64,000 nucleotides of DNA from Mariniblastus sp964414815 (GTDB taxonomy: Bacteria; Planctomycetota; Planctomycetia; Pirellulales; Pirellulaceae). Every line of letters begins with the position of its first letter. Position 1 is the stretch's first letter. The stretch covers positions 23,198 to 87,197 of the forward strand of contig CAYPXY010000015.1 of assembly GCA_964414815.1 (NCBI GenBank). Reading direction: 5' to 3'. The translations under genes were made by a program, and so were the position numbers. The notes below the pieces were generated by a model. That model had not been told where the DNA came from and made no database searches. It saw only the letters and a program-made list of their open reading frames with translations. Below, piece by piece: positions 43,847-52,236 of this stretch.

Positions 43847-45466
43847 ATGGACCGGCTCTGCTTTTTGTTGATCTCGATGCTCGTTGGTTTGGCTGCGGTT
43901 TTGCGTTTTTGGATCGGCGCATCGGACCCACTGTGGGTGGATGAACTCCATACGGTCTGGTGTACGAACGAAGGTCTGGGGCAAGTTTCAACCCGTGCTG
44001 CCGCCGGCAACCAACAACCGCTGTACTTCTGGATCGTTTGGATGATGCGAAGTTGTGCTGGCGTTGTCGGACAATTTGATTCGCCGCTTGCCATCCGCAG
44101 TGTTTCGTTGATTGCCGGGACGCTGATGGTCGTTGCGGTCGGTTATCTGGTTTGGGAATGGACCGCATCGAGACTTGTAACCTTTTGTGCTTGCTGGCTG
44201 ATGGCTTTTGAGACGCAGTACATTTTTTACTCCAGCGAAGCCCGTCCCTATGCGCTGATGCAGTTGCTGGGAGTACTCCAACTCATCCTGTTCTGGCGAT
44301 GGCTGGAACGATTCCGGAACGCTGGGCAGGCCAATTCGACATTGGGGATCTGGCAGCACGGTGATTGGGGGCTTGTGATCACGACGGCGATGCTGGTGCA
44401 TCTTCACCTGACGGCCATTTGGCTTCCGCTGGCCGAGTTGCTGTTTTTTTTCTTCTTAGCGACTCACCCCATTGATCGATTGAGTAAATCCCCCTCGATC
44501 TTCCGGAAACAAGCATGCCAATCCGGCTTGATCATAGCTGCAATCTGTAGCATTCTTTCAGCCCCTCTCATTCCGCATAGTTTGGCGATTGCCTCTGAGC
44601 GGACAAATTGGGAAGCCGTTTCCTCCACCTTTGAGCTGATTTCGCAAGTTCAAGATCAAGTTCGGTGGAGTATCGTCATACCTCTGCTGGGGTTGTTTGG
44701 CTGGATCGTGTTCAACGGATTTCTCAATCTTCGGCCCACGTCCAATGCCAATGCTGTTTTGGATCTCAAGACGAAGGCATGGCTTACGTTGATGGGGTGG
44801 TCCGTTCCGGTGGCAGCCGTGGTACTTCTGGATCTTTCTGGAATCGCTCCTCTGGCGATGGCCCGTTATACGCTGGTCGGCACGCCGGCACTTCCTGTCT
44901 TCGCCGCGATTTGTCTGGCGATGGTTCCGTTTCACTGGCAGCGCATTGGACTGGGGGCCTTCTTGCTGCTCGGCTCGTGGCTGGCCAATCCTTGGCAAGC
45001 GGAACTGTTCAAGAATCACGCGATCCCTCAACTTCGTTTTGAAGACTGGATGTCACCGATTTTGGAAGTCAACCGATCGACGGAGTACCAACACTTTCCT
45101 GTTTTTCTGTTTGCCAATCTAATCGAAGATCAAAATGTGAAAAAAAATACAGATCACTATTTTCAGCAGTATCTGACATTTCCGTTGACGAGTCTTCCTC
45201 CCATCGACTTAAGTTGCCGCACCGTTATCTCGCACTCGACTTTGGATCGTCAAGCGCTGGAACAACAACACCTTGAGCATCTAAGGGAGTGCCAAGGCGT
45301 TTGGATCATCATTCGCGGCTCGGATGAACTGGCAATGGAAATCATTTCCGACATTCAGTCCGAGTTTCATCGGCACTATCCGGGACAGGTACTCAAGACC
45401 TCCATCGCCTCGTTTGATCAATCTCCATGGAATGATGTGAAGCTTATTTTAGGAAAGCTGGAATGA
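43847..45466 (+). CDS. Membrane glycosyltransferase of the GT39/ArnT type
   Basis: 539 residues from the ATG at 43847; upstream frame sequence is only the repeat element. About ten membrane helices. The first periplasmic loop DPLWVDELHTVW carries the D-E pair of lipid-linked sugar transferases of the PMT/ArnT superfamily, and SSEARPYALMQLLGVLQLIL matches the typical 'E-A-R-x-Y' of planctomycete members. It should transfer sugars from polyprenyl phosphate to an exported acceptor. The C-terminal ~150 residues are soluble. No ribosome-binding site is visible; the repeat occupies that space. Confidence 0.78.
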   Translation: MDRLCFLLISMLVGLAAVLRFWIGASDPLWVDELHTVWCTNEGLGQVSTRAAAGNQQPLYFWIVWMMRSCAGVVGQFDSPLAIRSVSLIAGTLMVVAVGYLVWEWTASRLVTFCACWLMAFETQYIFYSSEARPYALMQLLGVLQLILFWRWLERFRNAGQANSTLGIWQHGDWGLVITTAMLVHLHLTAIWLPLAELLFFFFLATHPIDRLSKSPSIFRKQACQSGLIIAAICSILSAPLIPHSLAIASERTNWEAVSSTFELISQVQDQVRWSIVIPLLGLFGWIVFNGFLNLRPTSNANAVLDLKTKAWLTLMGWSVPVAAVVLLDLSGIAPLAMARYTLVGTPALPVFAAICLAMVPFHWQRIGLGAFLLLGSWLANPWQAELFKNHAIPQLRFEDWMSPILEVNRSTEYQHFPVFLFANLIEDQNVKKNTDHYFQQYLTFPLTSLPPIDLSCRTVISHSTLDRQALEQQHLEHLRECQGVWIIIRGSDELAMEIISDIQSEFHRHYPGQVLKTSIASFDQSPWNDVKLILGKLE

Positions 45467-45529
45467 GTGGTCCGACATTCTGAAGGTTCCGGCTCCTTCG
45501 ATACGGTTCAAATATCGGCCAACCGTTTA

Positions 45530-45641
45530 GGCGACCGGCAGGTAAAAGTTTACCCAAGCAGTATTGTGTTTTCCAGGCACTGAGTTGCGAGTCGCGGAGC
45601 GACTCGCCTACACTAGGGTACGTTTTTATCTGCCGGTCGCC
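45530..45641 (+). repeat. 112-bp inverted-repeat element, copy 3
   Basis: Begins GGCGACCGGCAGGTAAAAG and ends TTTTTATCTGCCGGTCGCC, nearly identical to copies 1 and 2, with the internal GCGAGTCGC/GCGACTCGC hairpin. It lies 63 bp after the glycosyltransferase and 26 bp from the end of thiO. Confidence 0.92.
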
Positions 45642-45667
45642 TTAATCCGGCATCCTCGACATTCGAT

Positions 45668-46780
45668 TCAACTCTGCATTGCACGATTCGGATCAAAGGG
45701 CCTTAGGTCGATCCGAGGAGCCTTCTGCTCAACGAGATCCGCCAGCACCACGGCCGTGGCGGTGGAAAGGTGCAGACCTGATTTAAAGTGTCCGGTTGCC
45801 ACCGAAATATTTTTTGATTCTCCCAGCAATCCAATAAAAGGAAATCCATCGAAAGAACCCGGACGCAAACCCGCCCATGATTGGATCATCGATCCGCGAT
45901 TACATTCAGGGATCAGGCTTTCCGCCCACGCGACCAAGCTGTCGATGTCGGCAGAATTTGTACTCGAATCGAAACCGACTTCCTCCACCGTTGCACCCAC
46001 CAGCACATGACCATCATGGCGCGGGACGAGGTAGCGAGTCCCTTCATTGATAATCGGCTTGAAGATCGGTTCCGGTAATTTGAACAGGACCATCTGCCCA
46101 CGAACCGGCGTCACTGAAAAGGGCACGCCCAATGTCTCCATTAGTGGCTGGCTCCATGCACCTGCCGCAACACAATAGTGGTCCGCCTCCAACCTTTCGC
46201 CGCCAACCGTCACCACAGGGTTCTGGTTGCCATCGACCGAAATCCGAATGGGCATTGTCTGCTCGACGATCGTCACACCTCGTTGGCGACAAGCACATTC
46301 CAGTGCCTTGAGATGTTGCGGATTGCGAACCTGATACTCCGTGGGCAGAAATACGGCCTCCAGAATCGAATCTGGCCGCAGGGCTGGCACCCAGTGGTGG
46401 AGGTCAGATAAACCCCATGACTCAAAACCGATCTCTCGCTCGCTCCAAAAGAGTTTCTGTCCCACCAGCGCCGCCCTTTCACCCGAAGTACGCGCCACAT
46501 ACAGACCCCCGGACTTTGAAAACTCATTGTCAATTCCGGTTTCTGCTTTCAATCGTTCCGACCATTGCTCGTGCAACTCGGTACTGAGCGCTTCGAGCTG
46601 TTCAAACGGATGGATCGCGGTAGACAAGTTGACCGGCGGCAAAATTCCAGCACCGGCCCACGATGTTTGCCTGCCGACTCGATCCCGCTCAAGAATCGTT
46701 ACCGCAAAATTTCGGTGCGCCAATTCGTACGCGACCGACAACCCGATAACGCCTCCCCCAACTACAATGATGTGCTGCAT
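45668..46780 (-). CDS. thiO: Glycine oxidase ThiO
   Basis: 370 residues. FAD-binding IIVVGGGVIGLSVAYELA at the N-terminus, RQTSWAGAGILPP (typical of ThiO), GTRYLVPRHDGHVLVGATVE in the middle, and the C-terminal ATGHFKSGLHLSTATA that covers the flavin. It oxidises glycine to iminoacetate-derived product for the thiazole part of thiamine. With thiC in the same window the organism makes thiamine, though the genes are 18 kb apart. Confidence 0.88.
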   Translation of the reverse strand: MQHIIVVGGGVIGLSVAYELAHRNFAVTILERDRVGRQTSWAGAGILPPVNLSTAIHPFEQLEALSTELHEQWSERLKAETGIDNEFSKSGGLYVARTSGERAALVGQKLFWSEREIGFESWGLSDLHHWVPALRPDSILEAVFLPTEYQVRNPQHLKALECACRQRGVTIVEQTMPIRISVDGNQNPVVTVGGERLEADHYCVAAGAWSQPLMETLGVPFSVTPVRGQMVLFKLPEPIFKPIINEGTRYLVPRHDGHVLVGATVEEVGFDSSTNSADIDSLVAWAESLIPECNRGSMIQSWAGLRPGSFDGFPFIGLLGESKNISVATGHFKSGLHLSTATAVVLADLVEQKAPRIDLRPFDPNRAMQS

Positions 46781-47018
46781 GTCGGTCCTGCTAACTCAAG
46801 TTGTCCCAAAGGTCAGTTCTCAGCTTAGTAACTTATCAAATTCACGTTATAATTCCTACGACCTGAACCGCATGGAATACGGACCCCCTGATTAACGTTC
46901 GCCAGTTCTCAGATCGCTGGAAAATCAGCGGTAAGACACGTACACTAAGGGTTTGGGTCCCGTTTGCGTTCCCGCCCGTACCCGCGAGTTGCTGCCCCAA
47001 TCGAAATACTGTTCGTCG

Positions 47019-48401
47019 ATGTCGGAATCCAGTCCTCAAAGCTTTTTGAACTTGCTGACAAAGAGTGGGATCATCTCCGACGACCGACTCCGCGAAGAAA
47101 TTGCGTGGCTGTCCTCTCATTTTAGTGAATCGGACCTTAAACTCGAAACCCTCACCCAGCACCTGCTGGACAAAGAGTTGCTGACTCAGTGGCATCTGGA
47201 CAAACTGCTGGCGGGGAAATACCGGGGATTCATTCTCGGCAAATATAAGTTACTGCGGCTACTCGGAACGGGCGGGATGAGCAGCGTTTATCTTGCAGAA
47301 CACCGGCTCTCAGGCCAGCGGCGGGCCATCAAGGTCCTCCCGCGAAAACGAGTTTCCGACAAGAGCTACCTCGACCGGTTTTACCTTGAGGCCCGTGCCG
47401 CCGCCAGCCTGAACCATCCCAACATTGTTCGCATCTACGATATTTGCAACGAAGCGGACACGCACTACATGGTCATGGAATTCGTTCAAGGGCAAGATCT
47501 CTATGAACGAGTCAAGGCAAAAGGTCCATTGCCGATTGAAGAAGCCGTCGACTACTGCATTCAAGCCGCCGAAGGGCTTTCACACGCCCACAAGAAGGAG
47601 CTGGTTCACCGCGACATCAAACCCGCAAATCTGTTGATGACCGAAGGCGGTGTGATCAAGATTCTGGATCTCGGATTGGCACTGGTCAATCAGGAAGAAA
47701 GTGAATCGCTGACGTTGTTGTACAACGAGAAAGTAATGGGAACAGCGGACTATCTTTCGCCCGAGCAGGCAGTCAACAGTCATCTGGTCAATCACCAAGC
47801 CGACATCTACAGCCTGGGATGCACCCTGTACTTCCTGTTGAGCGGGCATCCCCCCTTTCCAAAAGGCACGCTGGCTCAGCGAATTGCTATGCACCAGATG
47901 CAAGAGCCCGCGGACATTCGTGAAAGCCGCACCGACTGCCCCGACTCGCTGGCGGCGATTTGTCATCAAATGATGAAGAAGAAACCCGAATTTCGCTATC
48001 AGAACTGCATCGATTTGAAGGCCGAATTGTTGGGCTGGCTGGAAACGGGCAGGCAACTGGGAATAGGGTTGCTTCCCGGTGTACTGGAGAATAGCCGCAG
48101 TACCGTCGACGAAGCAGACGCCCACCCCACCGAACCGATCGTCATCGACACCACCCCAGTCGAATCCCCCCGCACATCCTCCAAGAAGTTTGGCAGGCTT
48201 TCCAGTAAAAAATTGCTCAAGGGACAAAGCGACAAAACAAAGTTGTCCAACAAAACACGCCTGTCTGACAAGACCCGATCCTCCAGCAAGTCGATTTCCT
48301 CGCTACGACTCCCACCGGACCCCCATCCCAAGTGGTTGCTACCCGCGTTGGTCGGTACACTATTTATCATCTTGCTGATCATATTTTATTTTGCACGGTG
48401 A
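47019..48401 (+). CDS. Membrane-anchored Ser/Thr protein kinase
   Basis: 460 residues from the ATG at 47019. Residues ~1-75 are a helical domain typical of planctomycete kinases (HLLDKELLTQWHLDKLLAGK). The kinase domain has LLGTGGMSSVYLAEH, RRAIKVLP, VHRDIKPANLLMT, DLGLA in place of DFG and MGTADYLSPEQA. A low-complexity Lys/Ser/Thr segment (SDKTKLSNKTRLSDKTRSSS) precedes a single C-terminal membrane helix. All catalytic residues are present. The next gene starts five bases after the stop. Confidence 0.93.
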   Translation: MSESSPQSFLNLLTKSGIISDDRLREEIAWLSSHFSESDLKLETLTQHLLDKELLTQWHLDKLLAGKYRGFILGKYKLLRLLGTGGMSSVYLAEHRLSGQRRAIKVLPRKRVSDKSYLDRFYLEARAAASLNHPNIVRIYDICNEADTHYMVMEFVQGQDLYERVKAKGPLPIEEAVDYCIQAAEGLSHAHKKELVHRDIKPANLLMTEGGVIKILDLGLALVNQEESESLTLLYNEKVMGTADYLSPEQAVNSHLVNHQADIYSLGCTLYFLLSGHPPFPKGTLAQRIAMHQMQEPADIRESRTDCPDSLAAICHQMMKKKPEFRYQNCIDLKAELLGWLETGRQLGIGLLPGVLENSRSTVDEADAHPTEPIVIDTTPVESPRTSSKKFGRLSSKKLLKGQSDKTKLSNKTRLSDKTRSSSKSISSLRLPPDPHPKWLLPALVGTLFIILLIIFYFAR

Positions 48402-48406
48402 TTCGT

Positions 48407-49876
48407 ATGACTGGTCGTCCCTTACCCATCCTTGTCTGCCTCGTTTTTTCGGTTCTGACAAGCCAGCTATTGCTGGGGCAGCGAGTTACTACCAGTGAAC
48501 GAGAATCGCTCAAAGAAATCCGAACTCAAGTAGAAACGGCATCCCGACTTCTGCGTCAGAAAAAGATTGATGAAAGCCTTGAAGGCTATCGGCTTGCATG
48601 CAACCATCTCGAAGCGTTCGCAGCTGGAGCTCGAAGTGAGCTCACCAAAGTCATCAAACCGGAATATGAACGACTGCAAAAGCTGAACAAACAGCTCAAG
48701 GATGCAGGTCACGATGTTTCGGAACTCGCCCCGCTCGATGAACTGGTCCGACGCGAAACTTCAGCCGTCAGCTTCAAGGATCAAGTCGCCCCCATCATGG
48801 TTGCCAAATGTGGGAACTGCCATGTGGATCGGGCGCGAGGGCGATTCAGTTCCGCGTCGTATGATGCGCTCGAAAAAAGTACTACCATCGCGTTCGGCAT
48901 TCCAAAGGACAGCCGAATCGTCCAGGTCATCGAGAGCGGTGAGATGCCTCAGGGCGGACTCACCGTCTCGGCCGAGGAACTGCAAGTACTCAAGGACTGG
49001 ATTGAGCAAGGCGCGAAGTTCGATGGCGACGACCGAAACCAGAATCTTCGCGAACTGGCGGGAGGCAGTCGTCAACCTACGCCAATGGAAACGGAAGCGC
49101 CCACTCTATCCCGTACTCACGAGGAACTGCAGGCCGACCGCTTGGCCAACGCGCGCAAGAATTGGAACATCGTCATTGGAAGTTCTGAACCGAGCCAACT
49201 CACCACCCAAAACATTCGTTGGTTCAGCGACATGGGCGAATCCCGCTTGAGCGAACTATCCTCTCGAGTCGAGAGCCTGATTCCCAAAATCGCAAACACG
49301 CTCAAGGCCAATTCCAAAGAGCCTCTCGTGAAAGGAAACCTGACCGTCTACGTTTTCGAGAAGCGATACGACCTGAGTGAGTTTGGCAAAATGATTGACC
49401 GCCGCGACATTCCCAAAGAAGCACCAGGTCATTGGAATTTTAGTGTTTCCGACGCGTCCGCCGCTGTTCTGATGACTCAGAATCAGATTCCTGAAGATGC
49501 AGAGGCCACACTCGTTCAGCAAATCGCCGCCCTTCATACCGCCAGTCTCGCCTCCGATGTACCCCGCTGGTTTGCGGACGGAACCGGATACTGGACCGCA
49601 GCGCGCCTGCTACCCAAACATGCCGCCATGGAGGGTTGGGAAAAAGCATCGGCCAGTTTATTACGTTCTTTGACCAATACCGAAGACCTGTTGAGCGGAC
49701 GAGTGACCGAATACGACGCGGGATTGATCGGGTTTCAGGTCGTGAAGATGCTCAAGAAGCAATCGGCAAATTTTGACCGAGCCCTTGCAAACATGCGATC
49801 CGGCCAAACGTTTGAGGAAGCCTTCCAGAACGCTTACGGAGCGACGCCGCAAGGAATGCTGTCCCGAGGATGGTAG
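48407..49876 (+). CDS. Secreted protein with a cytochrome-like CxxCH site and a degenerate peptidase-like domain
   Basis: 489 residues from the ATG at 48407. Signal peptide (SVLTSQLLLGQ). A coiled region is followed by FKDQVAPIMVAKCGNCHVDR (~125-144), the heme-binding C-x2-C-H of planctomycete-type cytochrome domains, with SGEMPQGGLTVSAEELQVLK as the distal part. The C-terminal half resembles DUF1570/gluzincin-like peptidase homologues (VPRWFADGTGYWTA), but no HExxH is seen, so it is probably inactive as a protease. It is read together with the kinase gene. Confidence 0.7.
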   Translation: MTGRPLPILVCLVFSVLTSQLLLGQRVTTSERESLKEIRTQVETASRLLRQKKIDESLEGYRLACNHLEAFAAGARSELTKVIKPEYERLQKLNKQLKDAGHDVSELAPLDELVRRETSAVSFKDQVAPIMVAKCGNCHVDRARGRFSSASYDALEKSTTIAFGIPKDSRIVQVIESGEMPQGGLTVSAEELQVLKDWIEQGAKFDGDDRNQNLRELAGGSRQPTPMETEAPTLSRTHEELQADRLANARKNWNIVIGSSEPSQLTTQNIRWFSDMGESRLSELSSRVESLIPKIANTLKANSKEPLVKGNLTVYVFEKRYDLSEFGKMIDRRDIPKEAPGHWNFSVSDASAAVLMTQNQIPEDAEATLVQQIAALHTASLASDVPRWFADGTGYWTAARLLPKHAAMEGWEKASASLLRSLTNTEDLLSGRVTEYDAGLIGFQVVKMLKKQSANFDRALANMRSGQTFEEAFQNAYGATPQGMLSRGW

Positions 49877-49891
49877 AACGGAATACAGGAT

Positions 49892-50021
49892 AATGTAGAA
49901 CCATTGTCCTCAATTGTTCAGAACCCTCGAATGAATCGAGTACATAAACGATCAAAACCAGATCAAAACCAAGTGGGCTCGCTTCTGATGCCTGAACGAT
50001 TGAGAACCATCGTTCTACATT
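49892..50021. repeat. 130-bp inverted-repeat element between convergent genes
   Basis: Arms of 30 bases, 49892-49921 (AATGTAGAACCATTGTCC...) and 49992-50021, pair at 26 of 30 positions; a small CTCGA/TCGAG hairpin (49926-49940) is inside. GTAGAACG also occurs at the stop codon of the preceding gene (49873-49880). Confidence 0.8.
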
Positions 50022-50059
50022 CGCAAGCGTATCCGACACCTGGAACGGGGTTGGCTCCT

Positions 50060-51358
50060 TTACCAATCGACATCTCGGCGGCTCTTGAGAACCACGTCGA
50101 TCGTTCGGAACTGGCGATTGCGGAAAATCTTGACAGGGATCTTGGTATCGAGCCTTGACAAACTGACATGCGTCACGAGATGAGAATCGTTGGAGACCCG
50201 GCGGTTATTAAATTCGAGAATCACATCGCCGACTTGTAAGCCCGATTCAGCGGCAGGCGAACCTGGGGTCAAGGCTGAAACCAACGCACCATAACTGAGA
50301 TTCAGTCCCAACGACTGGGCACGCTGGTAGTTGTATTTGGCGTCGAGCGAAACGCCCAAGAATCCACGATGAACTTCACCGTATTCAATCAAGTCGTAAA
50401 CGATGCGTTTGGCCATGTTGATTGGAATGGCAAATCCAATGCCGTCGCTTCCGCCGCCATTACTGGCGATGGCCGTGTTGATCCCGATAATCTCACCACG
50501 CAAGTTGATCAGGGGGCCACCACTATTACCGGGATTGATGGCGGCGTCGGTCTGAATGAAATCCTGATAGCGAACGCCTTTGGGCCCCAGTTCCAGATCG
50601 TGCCGCTCTAGAGCGCTGACGATGCCATAGCTGACGGAATGGCTCAATCCAAACGGGCTTCCAACCGCCACCACGAAATCCCCAATCTCCAACGTCTCGC
50701 TATCGCCCAGTCGCGCCGACACAATCTCCTGACCACTGATCGACATGACCGACAGATCGGTATCGCGATCGTGCAGCAATCGTGTGGGCGTAAAATACTT
50801 CCCGTCGCATTCGACTTTGATGTCCTGTAAATCGGAACCTTCGATCACATGGTAGTTCGTGACGACGTAAAACCGTCCGCGATGCTCAATAACCACACCG
50901 GAGCCGGCTTCTTCGATCACGGACTCCTTTCCTTTTGTGGTACCGCCCGAAGGACGTTCGGAAGATCGCTTCTTGGCCTCGATGTGGGCCACGGTCGGTG
51001 CCGTGAGTTTGATCAGTTGCTTCACCAGGCGGTTCTGTGCCTCGAGCCGATTCGCATCGACCGCCAGCGCGTCAAACATTTCCTCACGGGTGAGCGAACG
51101 TGGCATCGACACCGTATCCGCCGTCGTATTCGGTCCCATACTATTCGGGGCCGTACGAGTCGCGGATCCCGGCGAAGAAGCGGTGGCTTGAGGCTGTGCA
51201 GAAATGCTACTGGTTGCGACCAAGGTGATCGCGACGGCGATCAAAATCCATCCCAAGTTGAGGCGATTTGACTGCCTACGATTGCAAGTCGTGCTACCAC
51301 CGCCGGGCTCGTAGCCGGCAAGCGAAAGAAAGGAATGGCAAGATCGAATGGACTGCAT
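50060..51358 (-). CDS. HtrA/DegP-like serine protease with one PDZ domain
   Basis: 432 residues. One N-terminal membrane helix (~35-55) after a polar stretch. Trypsin-like triad: His in VTNYHVIEG, Asp in DRDTDLSVMS, Ser in DAAINPGNSGGPLINL. The PDZ domain follows at ~330-425 (LTPGSPAAESGLQVGDVILE). HtrA proteins degrade or hold damaged envelope proteins. No second PDZ is present, as in the DegS type. Confidence 0.93.
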   Translation of the reverse strand: MQSIRSCHSFLSLAGYEPGGGSTTCNRRQSNRLNLGWILIAVAITLVATSSISAQPQATASSPGSATRTAPNSMGPNTTADTVSMPRSLTREEMFDALAVDANRLEAQNRLVKQLIKLTAPTVAHIEAKKRSSERPSGGTTKGKESVIEEAGSGVVIEHRGRFYVVTNYHVIEGSDLQDIKVECDGKYFTPTRLLHDRDTDLSVMSISGQEIVSARLGDSETLEIGDFVVAVGSPFGLSHSVSYGIVSALERHDLELGPKGVRYQDFIQTDAAINPGNSGGPLINLRGEIIGINTAIASNGGGSDGIGFAIPINMAKRIVYDLIEYGEVHRGFLGVSLDAKYNYQRAQSLGLNLSYGALVSALTPGSPAAESGLQVGDVILEFNNRRVSNDSHLVTHVSLSRLDTKIPVKIFRNRQFRTIDVVLKSRRDVDW

Positions 51359-51399
51359 GGGACGCTGTGGGTTGAAACTTCTCTGATGATATACAGGTG

Positions 51400-51462
51400 C
51401 AGCCCGAAACTCTAATGGATTTAGGGAATTTCTCTAAATTCACGGCGAACGAGTTCGGGCTG
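51400..51462. repeat. Inverted repeat with CAGCCCGAA arms upstream of htrA-like gene
   Basis: CAGCCCGAAACTC (51400-51412) pairs with GAGTTCGGGCTG (51451-51462) with one bulge, and an inner TTTAGGGAA/TTCTCTAAA pairing adds to it. It lies between the DksA-like stop and the HtrA start on the same strand, so it may be a terminator-like or leader structure. Confidence 0.6.
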
Positions 51463-51468
51463 TAGCGT

Positions 51469-51903
51469 TTAGTTAATCTTGAAGCTGTAGTCGGTTTGAA
51501 GGCTGGCCGGATCAAGTATTACGGACCAATCGACGACTTTGCTCGGTTCGCAACCCGCTTTTTCTGCGGCTCGCTGGCAACTGACACAGTAAATGGCGTA
51601 CGGCAACGCCTCCAACCGCGCCAGCGGGATGTTGGCGTTGCAGGCGGTACATTTTCCGTAGGTTCCGTCCTTGATTTTCTGTAAAGCGGTCTCAACATTT
51701 TCAAGCTCCCGGTGGGACACTTCGATCAGTTGCGAGCTGATCTCACCATTCGTACTGCCGGCGGCAATGTCGGCAGCGTCTCCACCCGAACTTTGGCTCA
51801 GTTCTCGCAAAAGGCTGTCATCTCCAAGCAAAGCCTGACGGAGAGCGTCCCGTCGAAGAACCAGAATCTCACGTTGTTTTTTCAAAGCGTCTTTGCGTGC
51901 CAT
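51469..51903 (-). CDS. TraR/DksA-type zinc-finger protein
   Basis: 144 residues from the ATG at 51901-51903 (MARKDALKKQREI). A helical hairpin (~1-85) is followed by the zinc finger YGKCTACNANIP ... YCVSCQRAAE (C-x2-C-x17-C-x2-C). Acidic residues between the two helices (GDDSLLREL, SSGGDAADIAAGSTN) could serve as the coiled-coil tip. It is the second DksA-like gene of the window and is not a close duplicate of the one at 24653. Role as an RNA polymerase-binding regulator is inferred from family. Confidence 0.85.
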   Translation of the reverse strand: MARKDALKKQREILVLRRDALRQALLGDDSLLRELSQSSGGDAADIAAGSTNGEISSQLIEVSHRELENVETALQKIKDGTYGKCTACNANIPLARLEALPYAIYCVSCQRAAEKAGCEPSKVVDWSVILDPASLQTDYSFKIN

Positions 51904-52236
51904 ATGATTTCGAAGAGGTAAAATTGTGCAAATGGGCTGAGGATGCTGGAAAAGCATAGTTCGCAATACGCCCGTTTTCTGAATAAACCAAAATAAAACG
52001 AAAAATGGGCTTGTTGCGATTTGGCAACATGTTTCGCAATCAAAACCCGCATTTTCGCTAACCAACCCTCGAAGCTAGAAATCACACAACTTTCCAGCCG
52101 ATAGCAGATTATGAACCGTAAGGTTTCATCCGTCGGGCGCAATTTGACCTATCTTTAGATTGGATTTGCTTCTGATGGATCCATTCGATTGCCGAATTTC
52201 GATCCACTACTCGACAGCCATTCAGCCCCCCTAGTC
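51904..52236. other. Divergent intergenic region without recognised features
   Basis: 333 bases between the DksA-like gene and the FHA-like gene. AT-rich stretches such as ACCAAAATAAAACG may belong to promoters. A TTG-started frame from 52189 would extend the downstream protein by 16 residues. I see no repeat or RNA here. Confidence 0.5.

Noticed and set aside
45564..46010. Frames reading through the 112-bp element (translation with ELRVAERLAYTRV)
   Set aside because: The same peptide appears at each copy because the element itself is open in that frame; it has no start signal and is not a protein gene.
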